Assembly: GCF_000495475.1 (NCBI RefSeq)
Contig: NZ_ASGZ01000035.1
Span: 1 to 59,021 of the forward strand
Length of the DNA: 59,021 bases
Origin: Candidatus Halobonum tyrrellensis G22
Lineage (GTDB): Archaea > Halobacteriota > Halobacteria > Halobacteriales > Haloferacaceae
Direction of reading: 5' to 3'
Shown: positions 43,381 to 52,397 of the stretch, one piece after another
Layout: the number at the start of each line of letters is the position of its first letter
Position numbering within the stretch: position 1 is the first letter of the stretch
Position numbers and translations under genes: made by a program
The notes under the pieces: model-generated
What the model saw: only the letters and a program-made list of their open reading frames with translations
What the model was told of the DNA's origin: nothing
The model's database searches: none

Positions 43381-44979
43381 GTGGTCAACGTCGCCGCGGT
43401 GTTCGACCTGATCGGGTTCGTCGGGTTCGCCGGCGCGGCGGGGTACGCCGCGTTGAACTACCGCGACGCCGAGGTGGAGTCGGGGTTCTGGGCCAACTAC
43501 CTGCTCGCGGCGATACTCGGAGCGGCGTGGACTGGGGTCGTGCTCGCCGAGCACGCGGGGCTGGCGTGGGCGGTGCTCGACACGCTGAGCGTCTCGCTTC
43601 TGACCGCGACGGTCGCCGCGTTCGCGGTCGGCACCTCCGGGACGCTGTCGGTGGTCGACGACTCGAAGGCCGCCCGCGCCGACGCCGAACGCGAGGCCGA
43701 ACGCGCGCGGACCGCGCAGGCGTCCGCCGAGACCGCCCGCGAGGAGGCCGAGCGCGCGCGCTCGGAGACGGCGGAGCTGAACGAGGCCATCGAGTCCGAG
43801 GCGTCGTCGTTCGGCGCGTCGATGGGGCGGGCGGCCGACGGCGACCTGACGGTCCGGCTGGACGCCGACGGGCGGAGCGAGGCGCTCGCGTCGATCGCGA
43901 CGGCGTTCAACGGGATGATGGACGACATCGAGGAACTCGTCGCGGGCGTCGAGGGCGCGGCGGACCGCGTCGCCGACGCCTCGGGCGAGGTGGCCGAGGG
44001 GGCCGACCAGATCCGCGAGAGCACCGTGACGGTCAGCGGCGACGTGGAGACGGTGTCGTCGGAGACCGAACGGCAGGGCGAGCGGCTGCGCGAGGCGGCA
44101 AACGAGATGGGGCAGCTGTCGGCGACCGTCGAGGAGGTGGCTTCCTCGGCCGACGAGGTGGCGAGCGTCTCGCGGGAGGCGGCCGAGCGCGGCGAGGCGG
44201 GCGGGGAGTACGCCGCCGACGCGCTGTCGGAACTCGACGCGGTCGAACGGCGGGCGACCGAGGCGATCGGGCAGGTCGAACAGCTCGAACGCGAGGTCGA
44301 CGAGGTGGGCGAGATCGTCGAGGTGATCGGCGGGATCGCCGCCGAGACCAACCTGCTCGCGCTCAACGCGAGCATCGAGGCGGCGCGCGCGGACACGTCG
44401 GGCGACGGGTTCGCGGTGGTCGCAGAGGAGATCAAGGTGCTCGCCGAGGAGGCGTCGACGGCGGCGGGCGACATCGAGGCGCTCGTCGGCGACATCCAGG
44501 CGGCGACCGACGAGGCCGCTGACAACATGCGCGCGACCGGCGAGCGGGTGCGCGAGGGCCGTGACACCATCGACGGCGCGCTGGGCGCGCTCGACGACGT
44601 GAGCGACCGGATCGAGGCGGCCGACGCGGGCGTCCAGGAGATCAACCGCGCGACCGACTCGCAGGCCGCCTCCACCGAGGAGGTGGTGTCGATGGTCGAG
44701 GAGGCCGCCGCCTCCGGCGAGTCCGCGGTCGACACCGTCGACGGGGTCGCCGCGGCGGCAGAACAGACCGCCGCCTCGACCGCCCAGATCTCCGAGCGCG
44801 CCGAGGGGCTGTCCGACCTGGCGACGGACCTGTCGGCCGCGCTCGCGCGCTTCGAGACCGGAGTCGACGGGGAGATGGGCGACGGAGCGGGCGGCCGCGA
44901 CGCGGCGGGCGTCGGTCCCCGCGGGTCGGGCGCCGACGGCCCGGCGGTCGCCGACGGGGGCCGCGACCACGAGGAGTGA
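43381..44979 (+). CDS. Methyl-accepting chemotaxis transducer (Htr family)
   Basis: A 532-residue transducer starting at GTG with zero spacing from the upstream stop. Residues ~1-80 hold three membrane segments and no extracellular sensor domain. HAMP-like coiled coil and long adaptation region follow, with the signalling tip [27 protein letters not shown] (~316-342, quoted in part) that contacts CheW/CheA. A low-complexity tail ends the protein. Lacking its own sensing domain, it most likely takes its signal from the adjacent three-TM protein or from membrane potential/proton flux. Confidence 0.9.
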   Translation: MVNVAAVFDLIGFVGFAGAAGYAALNYRDAEVESGFWANYLLAAILGAAWTGVVLAEHAGLAWAVLDTLSVSLLTATVAAFAVGTSGTLSVVDDSKAARADAEREAERARTAQASAETAREEAERARSETAELNEAIESEASSFGASMGRAADGDLTVRLDADGRSEALASIATAFNGMMDDIEELVAGVEGAADRVADASGEVAEGADQIRESTVTVSGDVETVSSETERQGERLREAANEMGQLSATVEEVASSADEVASVSREAAERGEAGGEYAADALSELDAVERRATEAIGQVEQLEREVDEVGEIVEVIGGIAAETNLLALNASIEAARADTSGDGFAVVAEEIKVLAEEASTAAGDIEALVGDIQAATDEAADNMRATGERVREGRDTIDGALGALDDVSDRIEAADAGVQEINRATDSQAASTEEVVSMVEEAAASGESAVDTVDGVAAAAEQTAASTAQISERAEGLSDLATDLSAALARFETGVDGEMGDGAGGRDAAGVGPRGSGADGPAVADGGRDHEE

Positions 44980-45089
44980 CGCGGCCCGCACGGAACCGCG
45001 GACCGGACCGACCGAACCCGAGCGCCCGGGCGGACCCGGCCGAATCCGGTCGGGACCCCGGCTGAACCGGAGCGGGGCGACGCTCCGTC

Positions 45090-45422
45090 CTACACCGTCA
45101 CCCGCATCTCCGCTTCGGCGTCGGCCTCGCGGGCGACGAGCCAGCCGCGGACGACGTACTCGCCGCTCTCCGCACCCTCCCACGTCGCCTCGAACTCGCG
45201 AGTCTCGCCGGGCCGTAGCTCCTCGTTGCCGAGCGCCATCGTGAACGACCGGCCCTCGCTCCAGCGCCACACCTCCCCACCGTCGGGTCGTTCGACGACG
45301 AACTCCGCGCGCTGGCCGTCCGAGAACGACAGCGACACCGGGCCGTCGCCGGTGTTCTCCACCGTCAGCCGCAGCGCGAGTCCCGCCTCGCCGGGTTCGA
45401 CCGTCAGCGTCGCGTCGAGCAC
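45090..45422 (-). CDS. BsuPI-related putative proteinase inhibitor domain protein
   Basis: A 110-residue beta-sandwich protein from GTG 45422, 28 nt after a TATA-like GAGTAGCTTC. LTVENTGDGPVSLSFSDGQRAEFVV (~19-43, quoted in part) and VWRWSEGRSFTMAL match the BsuPI family, and a final GEYVVRGWLVAREADAEAEMRV closes it. The Bacillus member inhibits an intracellular protease; whether this one does is unknown. No signal peptide is seen. Confidence 0.85.
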   Translation of the reverse strand: MLDATLTVEPGEAGLALRLTVENTGDGPVSLSFSDGQRAEFVVERPDGGEVWRWSEGRSFTMALGNEELRPGETREFEATWEGAESGEYVVRGWLVAREADAEAEMRVTV

Positions 45423-45593
45423 GGCCGTCCATCGACACCGCGGGTGAAGCTACTCCCGGACTCGGGAACCACGCGGTATGTACCGCTCGCGCTCGCCGCG
45501 TCCACGACGACACCGGCGTCGAGGGGCGGAGACGAAGCCGCCGGGGCGGCCGGGATGGACACGCCTAAAGCCGCGCGCCGACTACCCGACGGC

Positions 45594-46346
45594 GTGCAGA
45601 TCGTCGGGTACGAGACGCCGGGCGGCGCGCTGTTCGTCAGCGACGGCCCCGGCGCGGCGGTCGACCGGGTTCCGCTCGACCCCGGCGACCGACTCGACTG
45701 GGCGCTCGCCGACCGCCACTGCGCGGGGACGGTCCACGAGGGTGACCACGTCGCGTGCGACGCCGAGGGCGCCCCCTACTGCCGCGACCACCGCTCGACG
45801 TGGGTGTGCGCGCGGTGTACCGGCACGTGTCTCAAAGACGAGATGGACTGTTTCGACGACCACGCGGTGTACCTCGCGGCGTTCGCCCCCGACACGTTCA
45901 AGGTCGGGGTGACCCGGGAGTGGCGCCTCGACACCCGCCTCCGCGAACAGGGCGCCGACCGGGCGGCGCACCTACGGACGGTGGAGAACGGTCGGGTCGC
46001 CCGCGAGCGAGAGGCGGGCATCGCCGAGGAGATACCCGACCGCGTGCGCGTCCCGACCAAGATAGCGGGCCTGGGTGCGACGCTCGACGCCGAGGCGTGG
46101 GACGACCTGCTCGCGGGGTTCGACCCCCTGGAGACGTTCGAGTTCGACTACGGTCTCGACCTGTCCGGGCGGCCGGTCGCGGAGACGCTCGCCGCCGGCG
46201 AGGTGGTCGGGACGAAGGGGCGCGTGCTCGTCCTCCGGAACGCGGGGACGACGTACGCGGTGGACATGCGCTCGCTCGTCGGCTACGAGGTGGAGTCCGG
46301 CGGGAGTCGGCGGGAGTTGCAGTCGAGTCTGGGCGCGTTCGGGTGA
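45594..46346 (+). CDS. DUF2797 domain-containing protein
   Basis: A 250-residue protein. I chose GTG 45594 because the TATA-like CGCCTAAAG (45562-45570) lies ~27 nt upstream; an in-frame ATG at 45555 would put that element inside the gene. Residues ~40-80 have paired Cys/His (RHCAGTVHEGDHVACDAEG, YCRDHRSTWVCARCTGTCL) suggesting zinc binding. The C-terminal part (TFKVGVTREWRLDTRLREQGADRA) contains a GIY-YIG-like fold signature. The family is widespread in haloarchaea without known function. Confidence 0.82.
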   Translation: MQIVGYETPGGALFVSDGPGAAVDRVPLDPGDRLDWALADRHCAGTVHEGDHVACDAEGAPYCRDHRSTWVCARCTGTCLKDEMDCFDDHAVYLAAFAPDTFKVGVTREWRLDTRLREQGADRAAHLRTVENGRVAREREAGIAEEIPDRVRVPTKIAGLGATLDAEAWDDLLAGFDPLETFEFDYGLDLSGRPVAETLAAGEVVGTKGRVLVLRNAGTTYAVDMRSLVGYEVESGGSRRELQSSLGAFG

Positions 46347-46362
46347 GACGGGGCTAGCGCCC

Positions 46363-46941
46363 TCACGCCTCGTCGACGGGTGCGGCTCCGCCCGCCCGGA
46401 TGACCCCGAGCGCCACCAGGTACCCCGCGGCCGTACCGAGTAACACGCCCGGAACGACGATAGCGACCGCGATGGCGACCGCGAAAACGCCGAATATCAG
46501 CGCCCACACGGTGATCGCAACGGACCCGACGAGGGCGTCGCCCGGGGCACCGCCGGACGAGAGCCCCATCGCGGCGCCGACGCCCACCGCGGTCACGGCG
46601 TACGCGAGGACGATGGCGAGAAGCGGCGTCAGGACGATACCGCCCGCGAGTTCGAGCAGCGGACCCCGCCCGGTGAGACCCCACCGCCGGAGGAGGAGCG
46701 TGCCCGCCGCCGAGGCGACGAACGACGGCAACACCACCACGAGGCCGTGATACGCGAGCGGACGCCCGGCCATGTCGAACCCGGCGCTCGCGGCCCCCTC
46801 GACGAGGGAGGGGTGGTCGCCCGCGACGACCGGGACGCCGACGTACCCCACCAGCCCCGCGACCGACACCAGCGTCCCGCAGAGGAGACCCAAGAGAAAC
46901 GCCCGGTCGCGGCGGAGTCGGGAGACGACTCTGAGTGGCAC
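46363..46941 (-). CDS. Polytopic membrane protein of unknown function
   Basis: A 192-residue protein from GTG 46941 with about five hydrophobic segments. The stretch DMAGRPLAYHGLVVVLPSFVA (~70-90) and a Gly/Ala-rich C-terminus (VPGVLLGTAAGYLVALGVI) are notable. The frame is open further upstream to 47046, but the added residues look unlike a protein; a promoter-like CCTACCCAAG ~33 nt upstream supports the shorter form. It converges with the DUF2797 gene. No family recognised. Confidence 0.6.
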   Translation of the reverse strand: MPLRVVSRLRRDRAFLLGLLCGTLVSVAGLVGYVGVPVVAGDHPSLVEGAASAGFDMAGRPLAYHGLVVVLPSFVASAAGTLLLRRWGLTGRGPLLELAGGIVLTPLLAIVLAYAVTAVGVGAAMGLSSGGAPGDALVGSVAITVWALIFGVFAVAIAVAIVVPGVLLGTAAGYLVALGVIRAGGAAPVDEA

Positions 46942-47091
46942 GGTCGATGTGGGTACGTCCCGCACGGGCTTGGGTAGGCGGGGCGTACCGCCGCCGTACG
47001 CCAGCGCGGGACCGTCGATGTCGAGGGTCGCGTACGGGCCGGCCACGAGCGCGGCCGCGGGAACCGCGGTGGCTGCGGACCCTGGCCGGGG

Positions 47092-49371
47092 TCACTCCCC
47101 CGACGCGACCCCGGTGAACTCGAAGCGCGCGCCGCCCGCGGGGCCGTCGGTCGTGTGCACCTGCCAGCCGTGGGCGTCGACCACCTCGCGGACGATCGAC
47201 AGCCCGAATCCGGTGCCCTGGCTCGCCGTCGAGAAGCCCGCCTCGAACACCGCCTCGCGGTCGTCTGCGGGGATACCCGCCCCGTCGTCCGCGACGTAGA
47301 ACCCGTCGTCCAGGCCGCCGACCGTCACCGTGACCCCCGTACCGCCGTGTTCGACCGCGTTGCGGAACAGGTTCTCGAACAGCTGTTCGAGTCGAGTGCC
47401 GTCCGCGCGAACCGTCCGGTCGGTCTCGACGCGGAGCCGCGCGTCGCCCGTCGGGACGTTCGCCCACGACCGCTCGGCGGTCGCCCCGAGATCGAACGTC
47501 GACGGGTCGTCGACCGCGACCCCGGACCGCGCGAGCACCAGCAGGTCGTCGATCAGCGCGGTCATCCGGTCGAGCGCACGCCGCGCGTCCGCGAGCCGGT
47601 CGAGGTCGCCCGTTTCCTCGGCCAGTTCGATCGACCCCTGGGCGACGTTGAGCGGGTTCCGGAGGTCGTGTGAGACGATCGACGCGAACCGGTCGAGCCG
47701 GTCGTTCGTCTGCTGGCGCTGTAGCTCGTAGCTCACCCACCGGCTCATGAGTTCGACCAGCGTCACCTCCCACTCGGAGAACCCCTCGGCGCGCGGCTCG
47801 CTCCCGTAGAAACAGAACGTCCCGTAGACGTCCTCGTCGTCGAACACCGGCGCACCGAGGTAACAGGTGATCCCCCACTCCGAGAACCCGGCGCGGTCGG
47901 TCTCCTCGGGCGCGTCGCGTTCGACGTCACCGATGGCGAGCGTCTCCCGGCGCTCGACGGCGATCTCGCAGTTGGTCGCCGACACCGGCACCACGTCGCC
48001 CTCGTCGATACCCCCGCCGTCGGCGTCGACCACCTCGAAGACGTACTCGTCGCCGCGGACCCGCGAGAGCGTCCCGTAGTCGACTCCGAGCTGTTGGCGC
48101 CCGAGTTCCAGCAGCGCGCGAACCTGCTCGTCGAACGACCGGTCGCGGTCGGCGATCACCTCGTACATCTCCCGGAGGACGCGCTCGCGCCCCCGCCGGT
48201 CGGTGATGTCCTGGTCGGAGACCACGATCTCGGTCACCTCCCCCTCGTCGTCCGTCACCGGCCTGAACACGCCGCTCACGACGCGTCGCCCGTCGGAGCT
48301 GACGACCTCCGTCTCGAACGGGACGTACTCGCCCGCGGCGGCGCGCTCGACCCACTCCTCGACGTCCCGTTCGAGCGCGTCGTCGTCGCCCCACCACGGG
48401 GTCTCGCTGAACGGCCGACCGACGATGGCGTCGAAGTCGGCGTCGATGTACTCCATCGCGGTCCGGTTGACGTCGCGCACCGTCCCGTCGGGGGCGAGCA
48501 CGGCCGCGAGGATGTTGGGGTCCTCGAACATCGCCTCGTACTGGCGCTGTGCGCTCGCGAGTTCGAACTCGCGCGCCTTCCGGTCGGTCACGTCGCGGGT
48601 GAACCCGCCGATGTGCGTGACCGACCCCGCCGCGTCGGTGATCGGGTCGGCTTTGACCCAGACGTGGCGTCCGTACTCCTCGCTCTCGTTGACCCGGTAC
48701 TCGATGTCGATCGACTCGCCGGCCGAGAGCCTCGCCATCGCCCGCCGGACCCGCTCGCGGTCGTCGGGGTGGATCGCGTCGAGGAACGCGCTCGCGTCGT
48801 CGTGGAGCGTCGACCGCGGCTCGCCGTACACCTCCTCGTAGGACTCGGACATGAACACGACGTCCTCCCAGTCGTGCGAGAACAGCCACAGCACGTCGTC
48901 GGCGCTGTTGGCGAGTTCGGAGAACAGCCGCTGGGTCTCGTCCACCGAACTCCGGGCGCGTTCCCGTTCGACCACGTTCACGATCCGGTTCGCGAGGACG
49001 GCGTAGTGGTCGGTCCCGGTCTCCTTCTGGAGGTAGTCGGTCGCGCCGGCCGTGATCGCCTCGCTCGCGACCTCCTCGGACCCCTTGCCGGTGTAGAGGA
49101 TGAACGGCAGGTCGGGCCACTCGGCGCGGATCGCCTCGAGGAAGTCGATGCCGTTCCGACCCGCCATGTCGTAGTCGGAGACGACGCAGTCGAACTCCGC
49201 GTCCGCGAGCAGGTCCAGCCCCTCGCCCGCGCTCGCCACCGTCTCGACGGCGAGTCGGTCGTTCGTCCGTTCGAGGAACGTCGCGACCAGGTCGCCGAGA
49301 CCCGGTTCGTCGTCGACGTGGAGGACCCTGATCGTCCCCGTCGCCGGCGGCGCGGCCGCGACCCCGCTCAT
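47092..49371 (-). CDS. Hybrid sensor histidine kinase (REC-PAS-PAS-GAF-HisKA-HATPase)
   Basis: A 759-residue cytoplasmic kinase. Residues ~14-130 are a receiver with phospho-acceptor Asp in CVVSDYDMAGRNG. Two PAS domains follow (~145-265, ~270-390), then a GAF domain (~400-545) with SATNCEIAVERRETLAIGD, the HisKA box FASIVSHDLRNPLNV (phospho-His) and the HATPase N/G boxes FRNAVEHGG, DDGAGIP and GTGFGLSIV. Start ATG 49371 gives MSGVAAAPPATGTIRVLHVDDEP. It has no membrane segment. It is divergent from the rhodopsin/transducer operon and may share its light or redox context, which is inference. Confidence 0.92.
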   Translation of the reverse strand: MSGVAAAPPATGTIRVLHVDDEPGLGDLVATFLERTNDRLAVETVASAGEGLDLLADAEFDCVVSDYDMAGRNGIDFLEAIRAEWPDLPFILYTGKGSEEVASEAITAGATDYLQKETGTDHYAVLANRIVNVVERERARSSVDETQRLFSELANSADDVLWLFSHDWEDVVFMSESYEEVYGEPRSTLHDDASAFLDAIHPDDRERVRRAMARLSAGESIDIEYRVNESEEYGRHVWVKADPITDAAGSVTHIGGFTRDVTDRKAREFELASAQRQYEAMFEDPNILAAVLAPDGTVRDVNRTAMEYIDADFDAIVGRPFSETPWWGDDDALERDVEEWVERAAAGEYVPFETEVVSSDGRRVVSGVFRPVTDDEGEVTEIVVSDQDITDRRGRERVLREMYEVIADRDRSFDEQVRALLELGRQQLGVDYGTLSRVRGDEYVFEVVDADGGGIDEGDVVPVSATNCEIAVERRETLAIGDVERDAPEETDRAGFSEWGITCYLGAPVFDDEDVYGTFCFYGSEPRAEGFSEWEVTLVELMSRWVSYELQRQQTNDRLDRFASIVSHDLRNPLNVAQGSIELAEETGDLDRLADARRALDRMTALIDDLLVLARSGVAVDDPSTFDLGATAERSWANVPTGDARLRVETDRTVRADGTRLEQLFENLFRNAVEHGGTGVTVTVGGLDDGFYVADDGAGIPADDREAVFEAGFSTASQGTGFGLSIVREVVDAHGWQVHTTDGPAGGARFEFTGVASGE

Positions 49372-49988
49372 GCGACCGTCGCCCGCGGGGGGGCGGTGCC
49401 GACGCTCAACGAGGCGCCGTCCGCGCCCGCAGTTCCGGACGACGACACCGACCCGCGAGCGGACGCTCGCCGGGGGGTGCGGAACTGGGCGACGACGGCG
49501 CCGGGCGTGTAACCCCGGCTGGAGTGCGTCGGTGTCATAGGCGTACTGTCCCGTGCGCTCGGACGGTTCGGGGGTCGTCGGGTCCCGGTGAGGGGGGGTG
49601 CCGGGTCCGCGTTCGACCGACGGAACCGCGACCACGTCGTGACACGGCTGCGGATACTTTACGAAACGGACTCAGCGATAAATATGTGGTGGATACGCGT
49701 CGGTCGGCGGGGCGGCGAGCGGTCCGTCGGTGTCGGAACCGTCGGATCCGGTCGCTCGGGCGGGTCGTGCCCGCCCCCGGCTGACCGGGGAACGACCCCG
49801 TTCGCGGCGGTCCGCGCCGTCGTCGCCCGCCCGAACGGGACGACCGACGGGTGGGAGACGCCGACGCGCCGTCCGTCACCCGACGGACTCCGTCCGCGGA
49901 GGCTCGGTCCCTAGGAGGCGGCCCGAGACTCAGAACCGATATTTGACGACGAGGGTTGATGGGGGGGCGAGCCGTCGGACCGCGCAAG
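49372..49988. other. Intergenic region between divergent histidine kinase and htrI-sopI
   Basis: This 617-bp gap has two AT-rich patches. One is at ~49655-49690 (CTTTACGAAACGG, GATAAATATG), suitable as a divergent promoter area. The other is CGATATTTGACG at 49938-49949, about 45 nt upstream of the transducer start. No convincing protein frame crosses it. Regulatory sites for light- or oxygen-responsive control could lie here, but none can be defined. Confidence 0.5.
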
Positions 49989-51599
49989 ATGGTACGACTA
50001 CTCCGACGGAGCTTCGCGGCGAAGCTCCTCGTCGGCTTCGCGCTGACGACGGCCGCGACCGTCGGCTACGGACTCGTGACGGGGAACGTCGTCGGGACGA
50101 TACTGATGTCGACCGCCGGGCAGGTGGTGCTCGGGGCGTACCTCGGGACGAACACGGTCGTCTCGATGCGGACGCTCGAAGCACAGACCGAGGCGATCGC
50201 CGACGGCGACCTCGACGTGCGCGTGCGGGCCTCGCGGGTCGACGAACTGGGTCGGGTGTACAACTCCGTCGACCGGATGCGCGGGTCGCTCGCGGCGCGG
50301 ATCGCCGACGCCGACGAGGCGCGGGCGGAGGCCGAGGCGGCCGAGGAGCGCGCGCAGTCGATGGCGGCCGACTACCGGCTGACGGCGAGCGACTACGCCG
50401 AGACGATGCGCGCGGTCGCCGCCGGCGACCTGGGGCGGCGGGTCGACGTCGACCGCGACCACGAGGCGATGGAGACGGTCGGCGAGGCGTTCAACGACAC
50501 CGTCGACGAACTGGAGGCGGCGCTCGCGCGGGTCAACGCGTTCGCGGCCGACATCGCCGACGGCGCCGTCGACGTGCGCAGCGCCGCCGAGCGGATCGAC
50601 GACCGCACCGACGACGTGCTCGCGGCGACCGACGACATCGACGCCGCGACCGACGAACAGCGGGCGACCGCCCGCGAGGGTGCCGACGAGACGGCCGACC
50701 TCTCGGCGACCGCCGAGGAGGTGGCCGCCACGACCGAGTCGCTCGTCGAGACCACCGACGAGGCGGCCGACGCCTCCGCGGACGCGCGGGTGGCCGCCGG
50801 CGACGCGATCGAGACGATGGACGACGTGGACAGTACGATGAGCGACGCGGTCGACCGGATCGAGACGCTCGACGATGCGACCGCCGAGATCACCGAGGCG
50901 GCCGAACTGATCCGCGAGATCGCCGAACAGACCAACATGCTCGCGCTCAACGCGAGCATCGAGGCCGCCCGCGCCGGCGGCGGGGGCGACGCCGGCGCCG
51001 ACGGCGAGGGGTTCGCGGTCGTCGCCGAGGAGGTCAAGCGGCTGGCGGAGGACACCGGCGACCGCGCGGACGCCATCGCGGGGATGATCGACGAGGTGCG
51101 CACCGAGACCGAGCGCGCGGTCGAGTCGATCCGCGCGACCAGCGAGCGGGTGAGCGACGGGTCGGCGACCGTCGCGGAGGCGGTCGACCGCCTCGACGAT
51201 ATCGCCACCGCCGTCGAGGACCTCGACCAGGGGGTCCGCGAGATCAGCGACGCGACCGCCCAGCAGGCGTCGGCGGCCGCGGGCGTCTCCGAGACGATCG
51301 ACACCCTCGCGGCCAACAGCGACCGGACGGCCGAGCGCGCGGCCGCCGCCAACACCGCCGCCAGCGAGCAGTCGCCCGCGGTCGACGCGGTGGTCGAGGA
51401 GTCGGAGGCGTTCCGCGAGCGGTCGGCCGACTTACTCGACGCGCTCTCGACGTTCGAGGTGCGCGAGTCGGCCGCCGACGGGCCGGCGGGCGGGGCTTCG
51501 GCGGGCGGCACCGCGGGACCGTCGGGGTCGACCCCGCGGGCGGTGGGTGACGGCGGCGTCGAGACCGACGGCGGCCGCGAGGGAGGTGACGGGCGATGA
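49989..51599 (+). CDS. htrI: Sensory rhodopsin transducer, HtrI-like
   Basis: A 536-residue transducer, the same length as the Halobacterium salinarum HtrI I remember. ATG 49989 is chosen over ATG 49959 because the latter would lie upstream of the expected transcript start. Two membrane helices (~12-32 and ~34-58) with almost no external loop lack a ligand-binding domain. The HAMP region includes [20 protein letters not shown] and [19 protein letters not shown], closely matching HtrI. The signalling tip is [20 protein letters not shown]. The stop overlaps the rhodopsin start (ATGA). TM2 has Asn55 where HtrI has Glu56. Confidence 0.9.
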   Translation: MVRLLRRSFAAKLLVGFALTTAATVGYGLVTGNVVGTILMSTAGQVVLGAYLGTNTVVSMRTLEAQTEAIADGDLDVRVRASRVDELGRVYNSVDRMRGSLAARIADADEARAEAEAAEERAQSMAADYRLTASDYAETMRAVAAGDLGRRVDVDRDHEAMETVGEAFNDTVDELEAALARVNAFAADIADGAVDVRSAAERIDDRTDDVLAATDDIDAATDEQRATAREGADETADLSATAEEVAATTESLVETTDEAADASADARVAAGDAIETMDDVDSTMSDAVDRIETLDDATAEITEAAELIREIAEQTNMLALNASIEAARAGGGGDAGADGEGFAVVAEEVKRLAEDTGDRADAIAGMIDEVRTETERAVESIRATSERVSDGSATVAEAVDRLDDIATAVEDLDQGVREISDATAQQASAAAGVSETIDTLAANSDRTAERAAAANTAASEQSPAVDAVVEESEAFRERSADLLDALSTFEVRESAADGPAGGASAGGTAGPSGSTPRAVGDGGVETDGGREGGDGR

Positions 51600-52360
51600 T
51601 CGGCGGTCTCGACGCCGCGACGCTCGAACCGCTGGTGTACGCGACCGGGACGCTCGGCATGCTCGTCGGCGTCGCGGTGGTGGCGTCGCTGCTGCGGGAC
51701 GACTCGCTCGACGCCGACGCGGGCGAGTTCCGCCGCCTGCTCGTCGTCCCGGCGTTCGCCGCGCTGGCGTACCTGTCGATGACGATCGGGCTGGGGGCGG
51801 TGGTCGGCGGCGGCACGGAGGCGCAGGCCGCCCGCTACCTCGACTGGTTCGTCACGACCGCGGTGATGGTGTGGTACGTCGGCCACGTGGTCGGCGTCGA
51901 CCGCAAGTGGCTGGCGACGGCCGCCGGACTCGACGCGCTGTTCATCTCGGGCGGCTGGGTCGCGACGACGACGACCGGCGCGGTCAAGTGGGCGGCGTTC
52001 GGCGTGAGCTGTCTCGCGTTCGCCGCGACGATGGTCGTCCTCTTCCGGGTGTACCCCGCGAACGCGGGCGAGACGACGCCCGAGCGGCGTCGGCTGTTCC
52101 TCCGGCTGCGCAACCAGAGCAGCGTCGTCTGGCTGGTGTACCCGGTCGTCTGGCTCGCCAGCCCCGCCGGCTTCGACGCCGTCTCGACGCTCGGGACCGC
52201 GATGCTGGTGACGTTCCTCGACGTGGCCGCGAAGGTGCCGTACACGTGGGTCGTCTACGAGCACCGCGGCGTGTTCGGCCGCGACCGGGACGACCCGACC
52301 GTCGCCGACGCCGACGACGACCCCGCGACGGCCGACGCGCCGCCCGCGACGGCCGACTGA
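51596..52360 (+). CDS. sopI: Sensory rhodopsin, SRI-like, with unusual residues
   Basis: A 254-residue seven-helix retinal protein. Lys213 ([10 protein letters not shown]) is the retinal Schiff-base lysine, with counter-ions Asp209 and Asp83 ([10 protein letters not shown], bacteriorhodopsin Asp85). Arg80, Trp84, Thr87, Trp179, Tyr182 and Trp186 match pocket residues. Tyr94 replaces the proton-donor Asp96, so it is a sensor rather than a pump. Unusually, Ala89 replaces the near-invariant helix-C proline, and Gln174 replaces SRI His166. It overlaps the transducer gene by 4 nt. Assignment to the SRI branch rests on helix E-G similarity ([17 protein letters not shown]); the C-terminal tail is acidic. 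Confidence 0.88.
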   Translation: MIGGLDAATLEPLVYATGTLGMLVGVAVVASLLRDDSLDADAGEFRRLLVVPAFAALAYLSMTIGLGAVVGGGTEAQAARYLDWFVTTAVMVWYVGHVVGVDRKWLATAAGLDALFISGGWVATTTTGAVKWAAFGVSCLAFAATMVVLFRVYPANAGETTPERRRLFLRLRNQSSVVWLVYPVVWLASPAGFDAVSTLGTAMLVTFLDVAAKVPYTWVVYEHRGVFGRDRDDPTVADADDDPATADAPPATAD

Positions 52361-52397
52361 GCCCCGGCGATACCGGCCCGTCCGCGCTCCGCTCTTG

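Noticed and set aside
43114-45513. 800-codon minus-strand frame opposite the transducer
   Set aside because: Arg/Val/His-rich antisense of the coiled-coil transducer gene, no motif.
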